The notes under the pieces: model-generated | What the model was told of the DNA's origin: nothing | The model's database searches: none | The model's input: only the letters and a program-made list of their open reading frames with translations | Virus record (IMG/VR): IMGVR_UViG_3300027806_000138 | Coordinates: 1-26,560 of that record | DNA: 26,560 bases | Source: a virus | Reading direction: 5' to 3' (one strand) | Position numbers and translations under genes: made by a program | Part shown: in pieces, positions 13,576 to 21,627 of the stretch | Layout of the letters: every line of letters starts with the position of its first letter | Numbering within the stretch: the first letter of the stretch is position 1

Positions 13576-16500
13576 CTACAACTCCCTATTCAATCGAGCC
13601 CTCTTGAGGGTCGCCAGGACTGCACGCTGGCCAACGCTGGTATTCTGAGCCGATGCCACGATCCTCGATGCATCATCCTTTCCGACAACGAGATTGACCA
13701 CAAGTTCGATCGGAGCAGACTCTTGTGGCGCCGTTCGCGTCGGGGTGAACGCTGGCATTATACCACCCAGAGCGAAGGCCGGCAGGCCTGCCGAGATGCC
13801 CGGTCCCTGCGGTACGCCAACTGCCCGGAAGATCCCCGGCCCGGCGATCGATTGGATCGCTGACTGCTGATTGCGAGTCAGTACCATCTCGCCCGGTCGA
13901 ACCATCGCCATCACGGAATCATATCCGCGATCTGTGCCCGGCACGATACCACCCGTAGCGAACTCTGGGACGAGTCGAGACTGGATATCGTTGACCTTCG
14001 CGCCGGTCTTCGCGGCCGGAACGACGGTCGATTCGAAGAGGTTCCGGAGGTCCCTGACCTGGTTGGTCAGACGCGACTCGCGGACGCTCTTGGTCTTAAG
14101 CGTCTGGATCTGTGAAACGAACGTCGCCAGGATCTGAGTTTCGAAGATCTGCCGGGCCTGCTCGAGTGTGACACTGCCGGAGCGCGTCTGATCTCGAAGC
14201 TGGCTGATCTGGTTGATAGCATCCTGAAGCCAAACGCCTGACTGTTCTTCATCGGAACGGCGCTGCCGGGAACGGCCGAGGAGGAATGAGCCGGCCAGCA
14301 GCGCCCCGCCGACCACCGCAGTGATCGGATTCGAGAAGAGTGGAGCAAGGAAGCCAAGGCCCGAGAGAGCCCCGCCTGCCGCTAATGCCGCAGGGGCCGC
14401 GGTGATACCGATGCCAAGCGCCGCGCCTCCTATACCACCCAAGACCTGACCAAGTCTGGATTGTCCACCAAGTCCCGCGCCAAGCTGCACGCCGAGCAAT
14501 GGAGCGATCCCAGCCAGCGCGCCACCTGATCCGGCAGCGCGACCGAAGCCGAACCCCCGGAAGAGTCCGGATAGTCCCGCGAATGCGCCGACGGTCGCCG
14601 ATCGGCCGAAGATGCCAGCCGCACCCGCTGCGCCGATTCCGGCCGTATTGGCGATCGGCAATCCGCCAGCGATCCCGATCGGAGATGCCGCGCCACCGAA
14701 GCCGCCTCCAATGATCGGAAATCCGCCACCGAAGCCGGGAGTCAGGAATCCGCCGCCACCGCCGAAGATTGACCCAAGACCGCCGGAAATGACGCCGCCT
14801 ATACCACCGCCAGCCCCGCCAACTGAAACGCCAGCCACGCCCCGCCCAGCGCCACCAATCGCCCCGGTAATACTCCCAAAAAGCTGACCGAAGACACGTT
14901 GAAGGCCCAGTCCGAGAAGGTCGCGGAAGAACGTGGTGAATGACTGCTTGAGGTTGTCGAGGAGTCCCTTGACGTTGCCGAAGCTCCGAGAAAGATTCTG
15001 ACCAAGGCGCTCGAATGCGTCGCCCGTGCTTTCGACCTCGCTGTTGAATCCGCGCATAAAGCGCTGAGCCGCTGTCAGCTCTACGCCCAGGTTGCGAATC
15101 GATGCGATCTCGAGCTCGATCTCTGCCCTTCGTTGTGGCGTGATCTCTGACATCGCCTGTTCGGCCTCGAGCATCGCAATGCGAATATCACGCTCCTGTC
15201 TAAGAAGCGCGTTGATCTGTTGCCGGGCTTCGGCCTGAGTCAGTGCGCCCAGGTCGAGTTGATTCTCGATCTCGAGCTGTTGCCGCCGGATGTTGACGAG
15301 TTCGACCGACTGAGCAATTTGGATCTCACGTTCGCGATTGATGCGATCTCGAGCCGCTTGGACTCGCGGGTCGACTAGCTCGACGACCTGCTCTTGTGGC
15401 GTCTTGGTCGGGTCGAACGCCGGGAGATTCCGGGCCTCACGGATGCCAGCTTGCAAGCGCTGGAGATCCTCGAGCTGCTGCTTTGCGTTCGTGAAGTCCG
15501 CGCCGACCGGCAAGGACAACTCGCGGCGAAGGTCCACCAGATCCTGAAGGACCTTCCGCTTCTTCTCGGCTTCATCGATCTGAACGAGGATCTGGAACTC
15601 TTTCGACGATGCGCGATCGAAGATGGCCAGCTCTCGATTCAGCTCAGCGAGTCGGGACTGGTATTGCTGGAGGAGGGTGATTTGCTTCGATGCTTCTGCC
15701 CTGGCCGCTTCTGGTCTGGCTCCGGTCCCGCTGGCTGGCGTTGGCGTGGTCGGTAGTCCGGTCAGCAGATTGACGCCACGAGTGGACAATGGTCCGCCAC
15801 GCTGCGCCGCTTCTCGCTGACCAGCGATGACCGACTGAGTGTCGATAAACCGACCGCCGCGCCTTGTTACCGGCTGACCGTCAAGGCCCGTGAAGATGCC
15901 TTGCGACTCCTGCACCTTGCGAAGCGAAAGATCAATCTGATCGGTCGCTGATTGGACAGCCGTTCGATACTGATACCATCCGATAGCTCCGGCTGCGAGA
16001 ATGCCGCCAATGCCGAGGATGACCGGATTGAGACTGGTCAAAGCGATGGTGAGACTTGCCGGACCGGTGAGCAGTGCGATCACGCTTGTCAGCAAGGAAA
16101 GCATTGAACTCAGACCAGTCAGTACCGGGCCGAATGCCGCCGCGAACAGACCGAAGACCACGATGGTCTCCTGCACCCCCGGAGGCAATGCCGCGAACTT
16201 GTCGAGTAGCTCAATCAGCTTCGGGATGAGCCGATCAAGGACAGGCTGTAATGTGCGAAGGAGCGATTCACCCAGCGGGGCCAGTGCGGTCAGAATCTGA
16301 TCCTTGGTCTTGGCGAACCGACCAGCGATCGACTCTTGCACGTTGGCGAAGCGTGGATCTGTCGCAATGGCCGTAGCGAGTCCGTCAACGTATGCCGCCA
16401 TCGTCAGCTTCCCGGATTCCTTTAACTGCCGGAGCTTGTTGGCGTCCTTGGTCCCGAATGCCTGCTCGAGCAGCTGTTCAAAGATCGGCACCTGACCGAG

Positions 16501-17076
16501 GGCCTCTTTAACGTCTGATCGCTCGAATCCTTGGGTAAAGATCTGCTGGATGTTCCGGGCGAATCCTTCCACGTCTGGAATCGTGAAGACCGCATTCAGC
16601 CGCCCGATGGATTTGATGATGTTATTGATTGACTGGTCGGTGACGGTGCCGAGCGCCTTGAACTGGCTGAAAAGCGTCGTGGCGAATCGCGTCGTAACAC
16701 CTGGCGTCTCTTGTGCGATCCGTCGGAACTCCTCGAGCTTCTTATTCGCGGCATCGACTGACCCGGTGAGTGCGGCCAGTGTCTGACGGGACTTGTCGAT
16801 ATCGGCCGCAGCCTTTAGAGCCGTCGCCCCTAGCCCGGCCAGTGGGAGACTCACCTTCAAGGACAACTGCTGGCCTACGTTGGAGAATGCCTGTTGGATC
16901 GACTGGAGAGAGCTGGTCAGCCCTCGAGAGAAGGCATCGCCAGCACTCCGACCGGCCGCGCCAGCTTGCGGCACAATCCCATCAAGGGCGGAGCGTATGG
17001 CGGTCGCCAACTGTTGCGCGGATCGTTGCGCGTCTCCCGTATCCAGACCAACCGCGATAACTATTGGTGCCGCCAT
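13576..17076 (-). CDS. Tail tape measure protein
   Basis: A 1166-residue protein that sets tail length and is later ejected into the host. The ATG has GGGAGGG seven bases upstream, inside the end of the preceding gene. Residues 60-290 match the N-terminal tape-measure region (LSLKVSLPLAGLGATALKAAADIDKSRQTLAALTG and following). Residues 303-369 are strongly hydrophobic, enough for two or three membrane helices. About 440-660 are charged heptad-like helices. About 710-960 are extremely Gly/Ala-rich with hydrophobic stretches. Near the C-terminus the typical FATGGIVPGTDRGYDSVMAM and PGEMVLTRNQQ motif appears. Taking the usual 0.15 nm per residue, the tail would be about 170-175 nm, a long siphovirus tail. 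It follows the chaperone pair as in most siphoviruses. Confidence 0.95.
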   Translation of the reverse strand: MAAPIVIAVGLDTGDAQRSAQQLATAIRSALDGIVPQAGAAGRSAGDAFSRGLTSSLQSIQQAFSNVGQQLSLKVSLPLAGLGATALKAAADIDKSRQTLAALTGSVDAANKKLEEFRRIAQETPGVTTRFATTLFSQFKALGTVTDQSINNIIKSIGRLNAVFTIPDVEGFARNIQQIFTQGFERSDVKEALGQVPIFEQLLEQAFGTKDANKLRQLKESGKLTMAAYVDGLATAIATDPRFANVQESIAGRFAKTKDQILTALAPLGESLLRTLQPVLDRLIPKLIELLDKFAALPPGVQETIVVFGLFAAAFGPVLTGLSSMLSLLTSVIALLTGPASLTIALTSLNPVILGIGGILAAGAIGWYQYRTAVQSATDQIDLSLRKVQESQGIFTGLDGQPVTRRGGRFIDTQSVIAGQREAAQRGGPLSTRGVNLLTGLPTTPTPASGTGARPEAARAEASKQITLLQQYQSRLAELNRELAIFDRASSKEFQILVQIDEAEKKRKVLQDLVDLRRELSLPVGADFTNAKQQLEDLQRLQAGIREARNLPAFDPTKTPQEQVVELVDPRVQAARDRINREREIQIAQSVELVNIRRQQLEIENQLDLGALTQAEARQQINALLRQERDIRIAMLEAEQAMSEITPQRRAEIELEIASIRNLGVELTAAQRFMRGFNSEVESTGDAFERLGQNLSRSFGNVKGLLDNLKQSFTTFFRDLLGLGLQRVFGQLFGSITGAIGGAGRGVAGVSVGGAGGGIGGVISGGLGSIFGGGGGFLTPGFGGGFPIIGGGFGGAASPIGIAGGLPIANTAGIGAAGAAGIFGRSATVGAFAGLSGLFRGFGFGRAAGSGGALAGIAPLLGVQLGAGLGGQSRLGQVLGGIGGAALGIGITAAPAALAAGGALSGLGFLAPLFSNPITAVVGGALLAGSFLLGRSRQRRSDEEQSGVWLQDAINQISQLRDQTRSGSVTLEQARQIFETQILATFVSQIQTLKTKSVRESRLTNQVRDLRNLFESTVVPAAKTGAKVNDIQSRLVPEFATGGIVPGTDRGYDSVMAMVRPGEMVLTRNQQSAIQSIAGPGIFRAVGVPQGPGISAGLPAFALGGIMPAFTPTRTAPQESAPIELVVNLVVGKDDASRIVASAQNTSVGQRAVLATLKRARLNREL

Positions 17077-17080
17077 TCGC

Positions 17081-17548
17081 CTACCCTCCCATCCGGCTCT
17101 TCATTCGAGCCTGTAATGCCGCCTGTTCACTCTGCTGCTGCTGCTTGCGCTGTTCCCGTTCCTGATCCTTCTGGCGTGCCCGTTCCAGTGAACGGATGCA
17201 CGACCATTGATAGGCGGTCAGGCTGTCGGGATAGGCAAAGGTCCCGCCGCACGCCTTGATCTCATCCAGAGAGATCGCTTCCGCGATTGCGTCCGCCAGT
17301 CGACGAGGCTGCTGGCCCGGCTTCGTCTCCTTCTTGGCGCATCCGCCACAAATCTCTTCAACCGGCGCGTCAGGATACTTTGCCAATGGTCCGATGACCT
17401 GACAGACATCTTCACCCGGACAGGGCTGACTTCCAACTTTTCGCGATGCCTGTATCTGTCCATCGAACCATTCCTCCAGCGCGTTCGTCAGTCCAAGAGT
17501 GATGCCTCGAGCGCATTCATCAGGGTCTGAATGATGATCCGCTTCCAC
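17081..17548 (-). CDS. Second tail assembly chaperone candidate (Cys-rich, -1 frame)
   Basis: An open frame of 155 codons from a GTG at 17548, overlapping the previous gene by 61 bases and lying in the -1 frame relative to it. This mirrors lambda G/GT, where a -1 ribosomal slip makes a fusion. I see no canonical X XXY YYZ heptamer in the usable overlap, and the GTG has no good ribosome-binding site, so the way it is translated is open. The protein has cysteines at 43, 49, 67, 70, 100 and 117 (CPGEDVC and CGGC), possibly a metal site, and ends in a Gln/Arg-rich helix. Coding is supported by the exact fit before the tape measure: its last codons carry that gene's ribosome-binding site. Role is inferred from position. 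Confidence 0.72.
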   Translation of the reverse strand: MEADHHSDPDECARGITLGLTNALEEWFDGQIQASRKVGSQPCPGEDVCQVIGPLAKYPDAPVEEICGGCAKKETKPGQQPRRLADAIAEAISLDEIKACGGTFAYPDSLTAYQWSCIRSLERARQKDQEREQRKQQQQSEQAALQARMKSRMGG

Positions 17549-18234
17549 GTCGGATCAATCGCCGCGATGAATGCCCCCCGCTCCAACTGCGAGAATGGCT
17601 TGTCTTTCACCGTGCCGCCTTCGATATCCGTGACGAGAAGATCATACATCTCGACGTATGCCTTGAGATCAGCGCCGATCTTCGTTCGCGGTCGTTTGGC
17701 GCCACGGATGAAGCTGACCTTCGATGCCGTCCGTTTGAACTTGGCTCGTTCGGATTCTGTCGGCTCACGAAGGATGTGATCGATCGTGTACAGTGGCTTG
17801 TCTTGGTCCGGGCCGACAAGCTGACGGATCGTCCAGCTATTCGCCCCCAGGCTGACCTCATCATCGTCGCCGACAACCTGAGCCGATCCGGCGTACATCG
17901 CCAAGACGGCCGTCTTCTTGTGCCCGGCTCTCATCGTCAACTTCTCGCCTTCGGTCAGTGCGCGAAAGTCCGGGATGCCCTTGTAGCCCTTCACCTGGAG
18001 AATGATCTTATCCCAGAGTGAACAGGTCGCCTGCTCGTCGTCTGTGACGATCCGCTCCTCCCGATTGTTCTCTTCGACGATCTCGAGGTTGATGGCCTTC
18101 TCGCGGTCGAGTAGTTCGACCAGCGTTGGCTTGCGAAGGCGATGGGTGACTATGACTGGATTCTCTCCGCCCGGACGGGCGTTGATCTGGACATCGACGC
18201 TTGGCGCGTCAAATGGATATGCGTTGTCGTTCAA
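17488..18234 (-). CDS. Tail assembly chaperone candidate (gpG-like position)
   Basis: A 248-residue protein starting at TTG (18234), with AGGAGG five bases before it; that strong site decides the start. It is charged and predicted mixed alpha/beta, with an early LRKPTLVELLDREKAINLEI segment and a C-terminal DPTWKRIIIQTLMNALEASL helix. There is no membrane segment or enzymatic motif. It lies just after the tail tube region and just before the tape measure, where siphoviruses encode the chaperones that coat the tape measure during tail assembly, and it overlaps a second frame in the -1 register. Sequence alone does not show chaperone function, so the assignment is contextual. At 248 residues it is longer than lambda gpG (about 140). 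Confidence 0.7.
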   Translation of the reverse strand: MNDNAYPFDAPSVDVQINARPGGENPVIVTHRLRKPTLVELLDREKAINLEIVEENNREERIVTDDEQATCSLWDKIILQVKGYKGIPDFRALTEGEKLTMRAGHKKTAVLAMYAGSAQVVGDDDEVSLGANSWTIRQLVGPDQDKPLYTIDHILREPTESERAKFKRTASKVSFIRGAKRPRTKIGADLKAYVEMYDLLVTDIEGGTVKDKPFSQLERGAFIAAIDPTWKRIIIQTLMNALEASLLD

Positions 18235-18243
18235 TGGTTCCTC

Positions 18244-18474
18244 CTACCATTTGTCGATCGGACACCTGAGACGGCCGATCCTCGTCTTTGTGCGGACATC
18301 TGAGCCAAACCATTGCGGACATCCGCACTCGCCGCAATAGTAGCCCGTTCGCGTTTCAATAATCGACGGGCAGGACTGACAGATCGCCAGTCGTCCGCGC
18401 TGGATGTGTGTGGCTGATTCACCGTAGCGGACCAGCCACCACATAGCACGGAGAAAGGATATCAGGCGCAACAC
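18244..18474 (-). CDS. Small zinc-ribbon-like phage protein
   Basis: A 76-residue protein. I take the GTG at 18474 (GAAGG upstream, 13-base overlap with the previous gene); an ATG at 18444 is an alternative without a ribosome-binding site. Six cysteines lie in an ordered pattern: C32 and C35 (ICQSCP), C47, C50 and C52 (YCGECGCP), and C71 in the C-terminal CPIDKW. This 'C..C ... C..CGC ... CP..kW' layout recurs in tiny unnamed phage proteins and looks like a zinc ribbon. No function is known to me. It sits in the tail module between the tail tube gene with its small partner and the chaperones. A structural or assembly role is likelier than a catalytic one. Confidence 0.7.
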   Translation of the reverse strand: MLRLISFLRAMWWLVRYGESATHIQRGRLAICQSCPSIIETRTGYYCGECGCPQWFGSDVRTKTRIGRLRCPIDKW

Positions 18475-18758
18475 GGCCGGGGCCCTTCGACCTTGCCAAG
18501 CTCTCCGCCGATGATCTCCTCGATCTCACGGCGACTCATCTTTTTGCCTTCCGGCAGTAGCGTGGCATCGCCCCGAATCAGGGCCGATCGTCTCACCCGG
18601 TAATAGGCGGACTTCGTTGGCCCATCCATCACCTCGACGCCGACCGTGAAGTCGAAGATGTCGCCAGTCGTGATCGGTTCACTCGTCGAGGAGACCGTGG
18701 CCGACGGGGTCGCCGTCGGCTCTACAGTCGCATCCGTCTTGATCGGATCTTTAGGCAT
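18462..18758 (-). CDS. Small protein downstream of tail tube, 98 residues
   Basis: I start this gene at the ATG at 18758, which overlaps the tail tube stop by eight bases (ATGCCTAA) and has AGGAGA upstream; the longer in-frame version from 18818 would lie deep inside the tail tube gene. The first 40 residues are Pro/Thr/Ser-rich and probably unstructured (TDATVEPTATPSATVSSTSE). The rest forms a small folded part with a basic C-terminal half (YYRVRRSALIRGDATLLPEGKKMSRREIEEIIGGEL). No family is recognised. Genes in this place sometimes encode tail-tube decoration or assembly factors, which would fit the flexible N-terminus, but that is inference. Confidence 0.65.
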   Translation of the reverse strand: MPKDPIKTDATVEPTATPSATVSSTSEPITTGDIFDFTVGVEVMDGPTKSAYYRVRRSALIRGDATLLPEGKKMSRREIEEIIGGELGKVEGPRPCCA

Positions 18759-19827
18759 ATGAGGTGGTCTCCTGATTGATAACCTCGGCCTTAATAGCTC
18801 CACCGGACGTCGAGTCATACATACCTACCAGATTGATGGTGATCGCCGCGTCGCCGTCGCTGTCGGTCGGGTCGACACTGGTGATCCGCGCCTTCGGAAT
18901 GATGTAGTTGATTGTGTAGTTGTAGCCCGTGCCGGCCAGTGCGGTCGACTTGGCCTTGAAGGTCACATCCGTCAGCTCCTGACCGGTGACGTATCGCTCC
19001 CACGGAACAACCGTTGAGTCGAGCAGGATGACCAGCTGAGCCGTCACGGTTCGCGATCCCCGGAGCAGCTTGCCAGCAAAGGCCGGAGTCGTGGTCGTGG
19101 AATCATAGGTCAGGGTCTGAGTGCTATCGCCAGGGCAACGATCGTTCAGCCGGAGATTATTGGCAACCTCGACCGACCAGCTCCGGAGCGTGCATCCTGA
19201 GCCCGAGAAGGTCGTCGTACCATCGGCATCGGTCCAGTAAACCTCGACGCCAGCCCCGGTCAAACAGGCCGCGAGATCCATCGTCGAGGGTAGTGAGGTC
19301 AGCCCGTGCGGAGTCGTGAACTTACCGGAACCGACCAGATCCGCCGAGTACTGTGGACGATCCGCTCGATTCTGCGACATCCGGAACCGGTCGACCACGA
19401 CGCCAGCGAAGCGATAGCTTGCCCCGCCCAGCTCCGCCGCCATCGAGAAGGATGGATACTGGCGACCACTCGAGATTGAGAGCATATTGCACGAATGCTT
19501 GTAGGCGGTCGTCGCGCCCTGCTGAGCCGTCGTCACCGTACCACCCAAGGCGCGGAGAGCAAGACGGCCAGCGATCCCATAGTTGATATCATCGGTGAAG
19601 GTCGCGGCCGGATGGCTGATGTAGTTCGCACACCACTGCGTCGCGAACTCGTGACCGTTGCCAGGGACTCCGGCATCGTTCAGAAACTCGATCTGCGGAA
19701 GCAGGAAAGACGCCTGCTGACTGCGGATCTTCGCGTAATTGCTGCCAGTGGCAGATCCGTCATTGTATGCGGCCTCCACTGTCTTCGTGACGTATAGAGC
19801 AACGTCATTACTCAAATATTGCGGCAT
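18751..19827 (-). CDS. Major tail (tube) protein
   Basis: A 358-residue protein with ATG four bases after AGGAGG. It is Ser/Thr/Gly-rich and beta-sheet-like, with no membrane segment, and begins MPQYLSNDVALYVTKTVEAAYNDGSATGSNYAKI. Segments such as FSGSGCTLRSWSVEVANNLRLNDRCPGDSTQTL and VTAQLVILLDS....WERYVTGQELTDVTF are what one expects of siphovirus tube subunits, where 'w...v.n.l......g......' strands form the tube barrel. Its place after the tail terminator candidate and before the chaperones and tape measure is the standard tube position. It is longer than many tubes (150-250 residues), so it may carry an extra surface domain. The family assignment comes from context and general composition rather than a single diagnostic motif. 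Confidence 0.82.
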   Translation of the reverse strand: MPQYLSNDVALYVTKTVEAAYNDGSATGSNYAKIRSQQASFLLPQIEFLNDAGVPGNGHEFATQWCANYISHPAATFTDDINYGIAGRLALRALGGTVTTAQQGATTAYKHSCNMLSISSGRQYPSFSMAAELGGASYRFAGVVVDRFRMSQNRADRPQYSADLVGSGKFTTPHGLTSLPSTMDLAACLTGAGVEVYWTDADGTTTFSGSGCTLRSWSVEVANNLRLNDRCPGDSTQTLTYDSTTTTPAFAGKLLRGSRTVTAQLVILLDSTVVPWERYVTGQELTDVTFKAKSTALAGTGYNYTINYIIPKARITSVDPTDSDGDAAITINLVGMYDSTSGGAIKAEVINQETTSYA

Positions 19828-19836
19828 AGTGCCTCC

Positions 19837-20298
19837 TTAGCAAGGGTCAATGGTAATTGAGCCTACGGCGAAATGCAGAAGCTCGCCGCCATAAACATTC
19901 AGATCAATGGTCCATCGAATCGGCTGTCGTCGCTTGAGCTCATTCGGGACCGTCGCGATATCGTCGAGAGCCGCTGTGATCAGATCGAGCTCCGTGTTAA
20001 ACGTCAGATCCGAGTTCGCGGTCCTGTTGCCGGTCTGGTAGTAGTGAAGGGCCCAGATGTCATAGGACCAGCTCCGGTCAACGCATCGCATCGCCTTCTC
20101 GACGCCTTCGTCCTGAGCTCGCGTGATCACATATCCGTGTACTCGGTCGCTGTCCAAAGATGAGCGCATCAGGCCGGGCCACATATCCTGCTTCACGCCA
20201 AGGACCCACCAAGGGTAAACGACGGCCAGCGGTGCGGCAGTCGCGATGATGCCCTCGAGCGCTGTCCTGATTTGCTGATCCGAGTAGGTCGTCGACAT
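19837..20298 (-). CDS. Tail terminator / tail completion protein candidate
   Basis: A 153-residue protein whose ATG shares one base with the stop of the neck gene (TAATG). It begins with a helix (SDQQIRTALEGIIATAAPLAVVYPWWVLG), then alternates strands and loops, ending in a strand-rich part (RQPIRWTIDLNVYGGELLHFAVGSITI). Length, fold type and order (after the gp10-like neck protein, before the tube) match tail terminator proteins such as lambda gpU, which cap the tube as a hexamer. I do not see a unique motif, so the call rests on synteny and size. Aromatic residues are unusually frequent in the middle (WSYDIWALHYYQTG). Confidence 0.68.
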   Translation of the reverse strand: MSTTYSDQQIRTALEGIIATAAPLAVVYPWWVLGVKQDMWPGLMRSSLDSDRVHGYVITRAQDEGVEKAMRCVDRSWSYDIWALHYYQTGNRTANSDLTFNTELDLITAALDDIATVPNELKRRQPIRWTIDLNVYGGELLHFAVGSITIDPC

Positions 20299-20714
20299 TA
20301 CCGATTCATCCTCACTCGTGTCTGTCCGAGTATCCCGGCGAACTGTGTTCTGACCTTATCAATCGCTGGCGTCACATACGGACGCGGCTGCATAAAGCGA
20401 GTGCCATATTCCAGATAGGCCGCATAGTCGGCATTGATCGAGATCCGGGCCGATGTCAGCGTCGGCATATCCATATTGATCGAATTGGTCAAAGTCCCCA
20501 TATCGACCGCCGGCGCCTCACCTGGAGCAGATGCGATGTGAATCGCCGTCCGTCCTCGACGATAGGCGCGGCCAGTCTTCGGAAGCGACATCAGCCGCTT
20601 CATCTCGCTGACGATACCACTGGCCATCGCCCGGATTACCGGAGACGCTTGGCCTTGCAAGTCATCCACGACCTGCGAATCAACTTCGACTTCAAAGCGT
20701 AGCGGATCAGCCAT
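20298..20714 (-). CDS. HK97 gp10-like neck protein
   Basis: A 138-residue protein overlapping the previous gene by eight bases (ATGGCTGA). The typical gp10-family pattern is clear: an N-terminal helix and strand region, GRAYRRGRTAIHIASAPGEAP at 48-68, then YAAYLEYGT at 97-105 and PRPYVTPAI at 110-118, corresponding to 'Ya.ylEyGT....prPf..pa'. Family members belong to the head-tail joining or tail completion apparatus of siphoviruses. Its placement between the head-closure candidate and tail terminator candidate is exactly as in HK97-like gene orders. High confidence for family; the exact role in this virion is inferred. Confidence 0.88.
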   Translation of the reverse strand: MADPLRFEVEVDSQVVDDLQGQASPVIRAMASGIVSEMKRLMSLPKTGRAYRRGRTAIHIASAPGEAPAVDMGTLTNSINMDMPTLTSARISINADYAAYLEYGTRFMQPRPYVTPAIDKVRTQFAGILGQTRVRMNR

Positions 20715-21075
20715 TGTCCGGCTCCGTACTATTCTCGGCGGGATCGCACGTGATCACCCAGCCGCTGCCCATCTGCTGCATCGGTCTCACGCTGCTGATC
20801 CGGTACGACTGCGCCCGGCCATTCGCGTCGATGACGACCTTGGCCCCGGTATGCAAATTTCGATCAAGCGTGACCGGCGTTACTTCGCTACTCATCCAGA
20901 TCCGGACGGAAGTGGCTTCATCGCCAGACTGCCGTTGCGCGTGCCATCCGTTACGCGTGGTGAAGACCTCGACCTCGCCATCCGTTGGAGTCATCCGGTA
21001 GAAGGTCAGACTGGCCGACGCGCCAAACAAGGCACCGCGCATCACATTCAAGGCTGACGCGTTCAGAAGGTTCAT
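20707..21075 (-). CDS. Head-closure / connector candidate
   Basis: A 122-residue protein. I choose the ATG at 21075, which overlaps the connector stop as ATGA; a longer start at 21102 would extend into the previous gene. It begins with a helix (NLLNASALNVMRGALFGASA) followed by a beta-rich part (SLTFYRMTPTDGEVEVFTTRNGWHAQRQ...VRIWMSSEVTPVTLDRNLHTGAKVVID...YRISSVRPM), consistent with a small barrel as in head-closure proteins of the SPP1 gp16 or HK97 gp9 type. I see no diagnostic motif and rely on order: after the DnaT-like connector and before the gp10-like protein. The C-terminus is acidic (CDPAENSTEPDNG). Confidence 0.66.
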   Translation of the reverse strand: MNLLNASALNVMRGALFGASASLTFYRMTPTDGEVEVFTTRNGWHAQRQSGDEATSVRIWMSSEVTPVTLDRNLHTGAKVVIDANGRAQSYRISSVRPMQQMGSGWVITCDPAENSTEPDNG

Positions 21076-21617
21076 CCCCGGACCAGCCTTCCTGAATTGC
21101 ACAGACCGCTGATCAGCTGCGACACGGCGACCGGAAGCCCGGCCTCTTTCGCCGATGGCGCATACTCGATCGATACTCCATCCGCCTGAAACTTGCTGAT
21201 GCGCTGGCCCTCGTTCGTCTCGAATCCCTCGAGGTATGCAATCGCCAGCTCACATTGTGCATCCTTCACGACATCCGGGATCTCGGTTGACTCGTAGTAC
21301 TCTCCCCAGAATCCCATCGAGAAATCGTTCAAACGCTGATTGGCCGTGCCGGTCAGTGCGCTGTCTTTCTTCGGGACTTCGTAGCGCGGCCAGGCCAAGG
21401 CCTGAGTCCCGTCAACCTTTGACCCGCGCCAGTTCTCGCGGTTCAGCCGTCGCGCCGCCATCATCAATGCCCGGATCTTGTTGTCGACCGTGGCCGCGTC
21501 AAAGGCATCCGCGTTGATCCGGTTCTGATCGCGATAATTGGCAAACTCGGCCAGTGTCACATAGGACGTACTGGCCGAGCCTCCCACTGTAGTTATGATG
21601 TCGCTTGTGTTCGGCAT
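21072..21617 (-). CDS. Head-tail connector, 'DnaT-like' phage family
   Basis: A 181-residue protein. Early segments SYVTLAEFANYRDQNRI, ALMMAARRLNRENWRGSKVD and TQALAWPRYEVP correspond to the 's...Y.s.aea..y.......a...A...ld....w.G.r....QaLaWPR' pattern of a phage protein family often labelled putative DnaT-like ssDNA-binding. In genomes it lies directly after the coat gene and acts as a head-tail adaptor; the DNA-binding label is inherited and probably misleading. The C-terminal helices (DAQCELAIAYLEGFE and AVSQLISGLC) fit connector folds. The start has a weak GGGGTGA-like site upstream. Position after coat protein and before neck proteins supports the adaptor role. Confidence 0.82.
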   Translation of the reverse strand: MPNTSDIITTVGGSASTSYVTLAEFANYRDQNRINADAFDAATVDNKIRALMMAARRLNRENWRGSKVDGTQALAWPRYEVPKKDSALTGTANQRLNDFSMGFWGEYYESTEIPDVVKDAQCELAIAYLEGFETNEGQRISKFQADGVSIEYAPSAKEAGLPVAVSQLISGLCNSGRLVRG

Positions 21618-21627
21618 CGATTACCAC

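Noticed and set aside
14612-14887. Proline-rich + strand frame opposite the tape measure
   Set aside because: It is produced by antisense reading of the Gly-rich tract of the tape measure.
17488-17590. G-rich run (CGG GGG GCA) on the minus strand as a -1 slippery site for the chaperone pair
   Set aside because: It lies upstream of a TGA in the -1 frame, so a slip there would end almost at once, and the A-site codon GCA would not re-pair.
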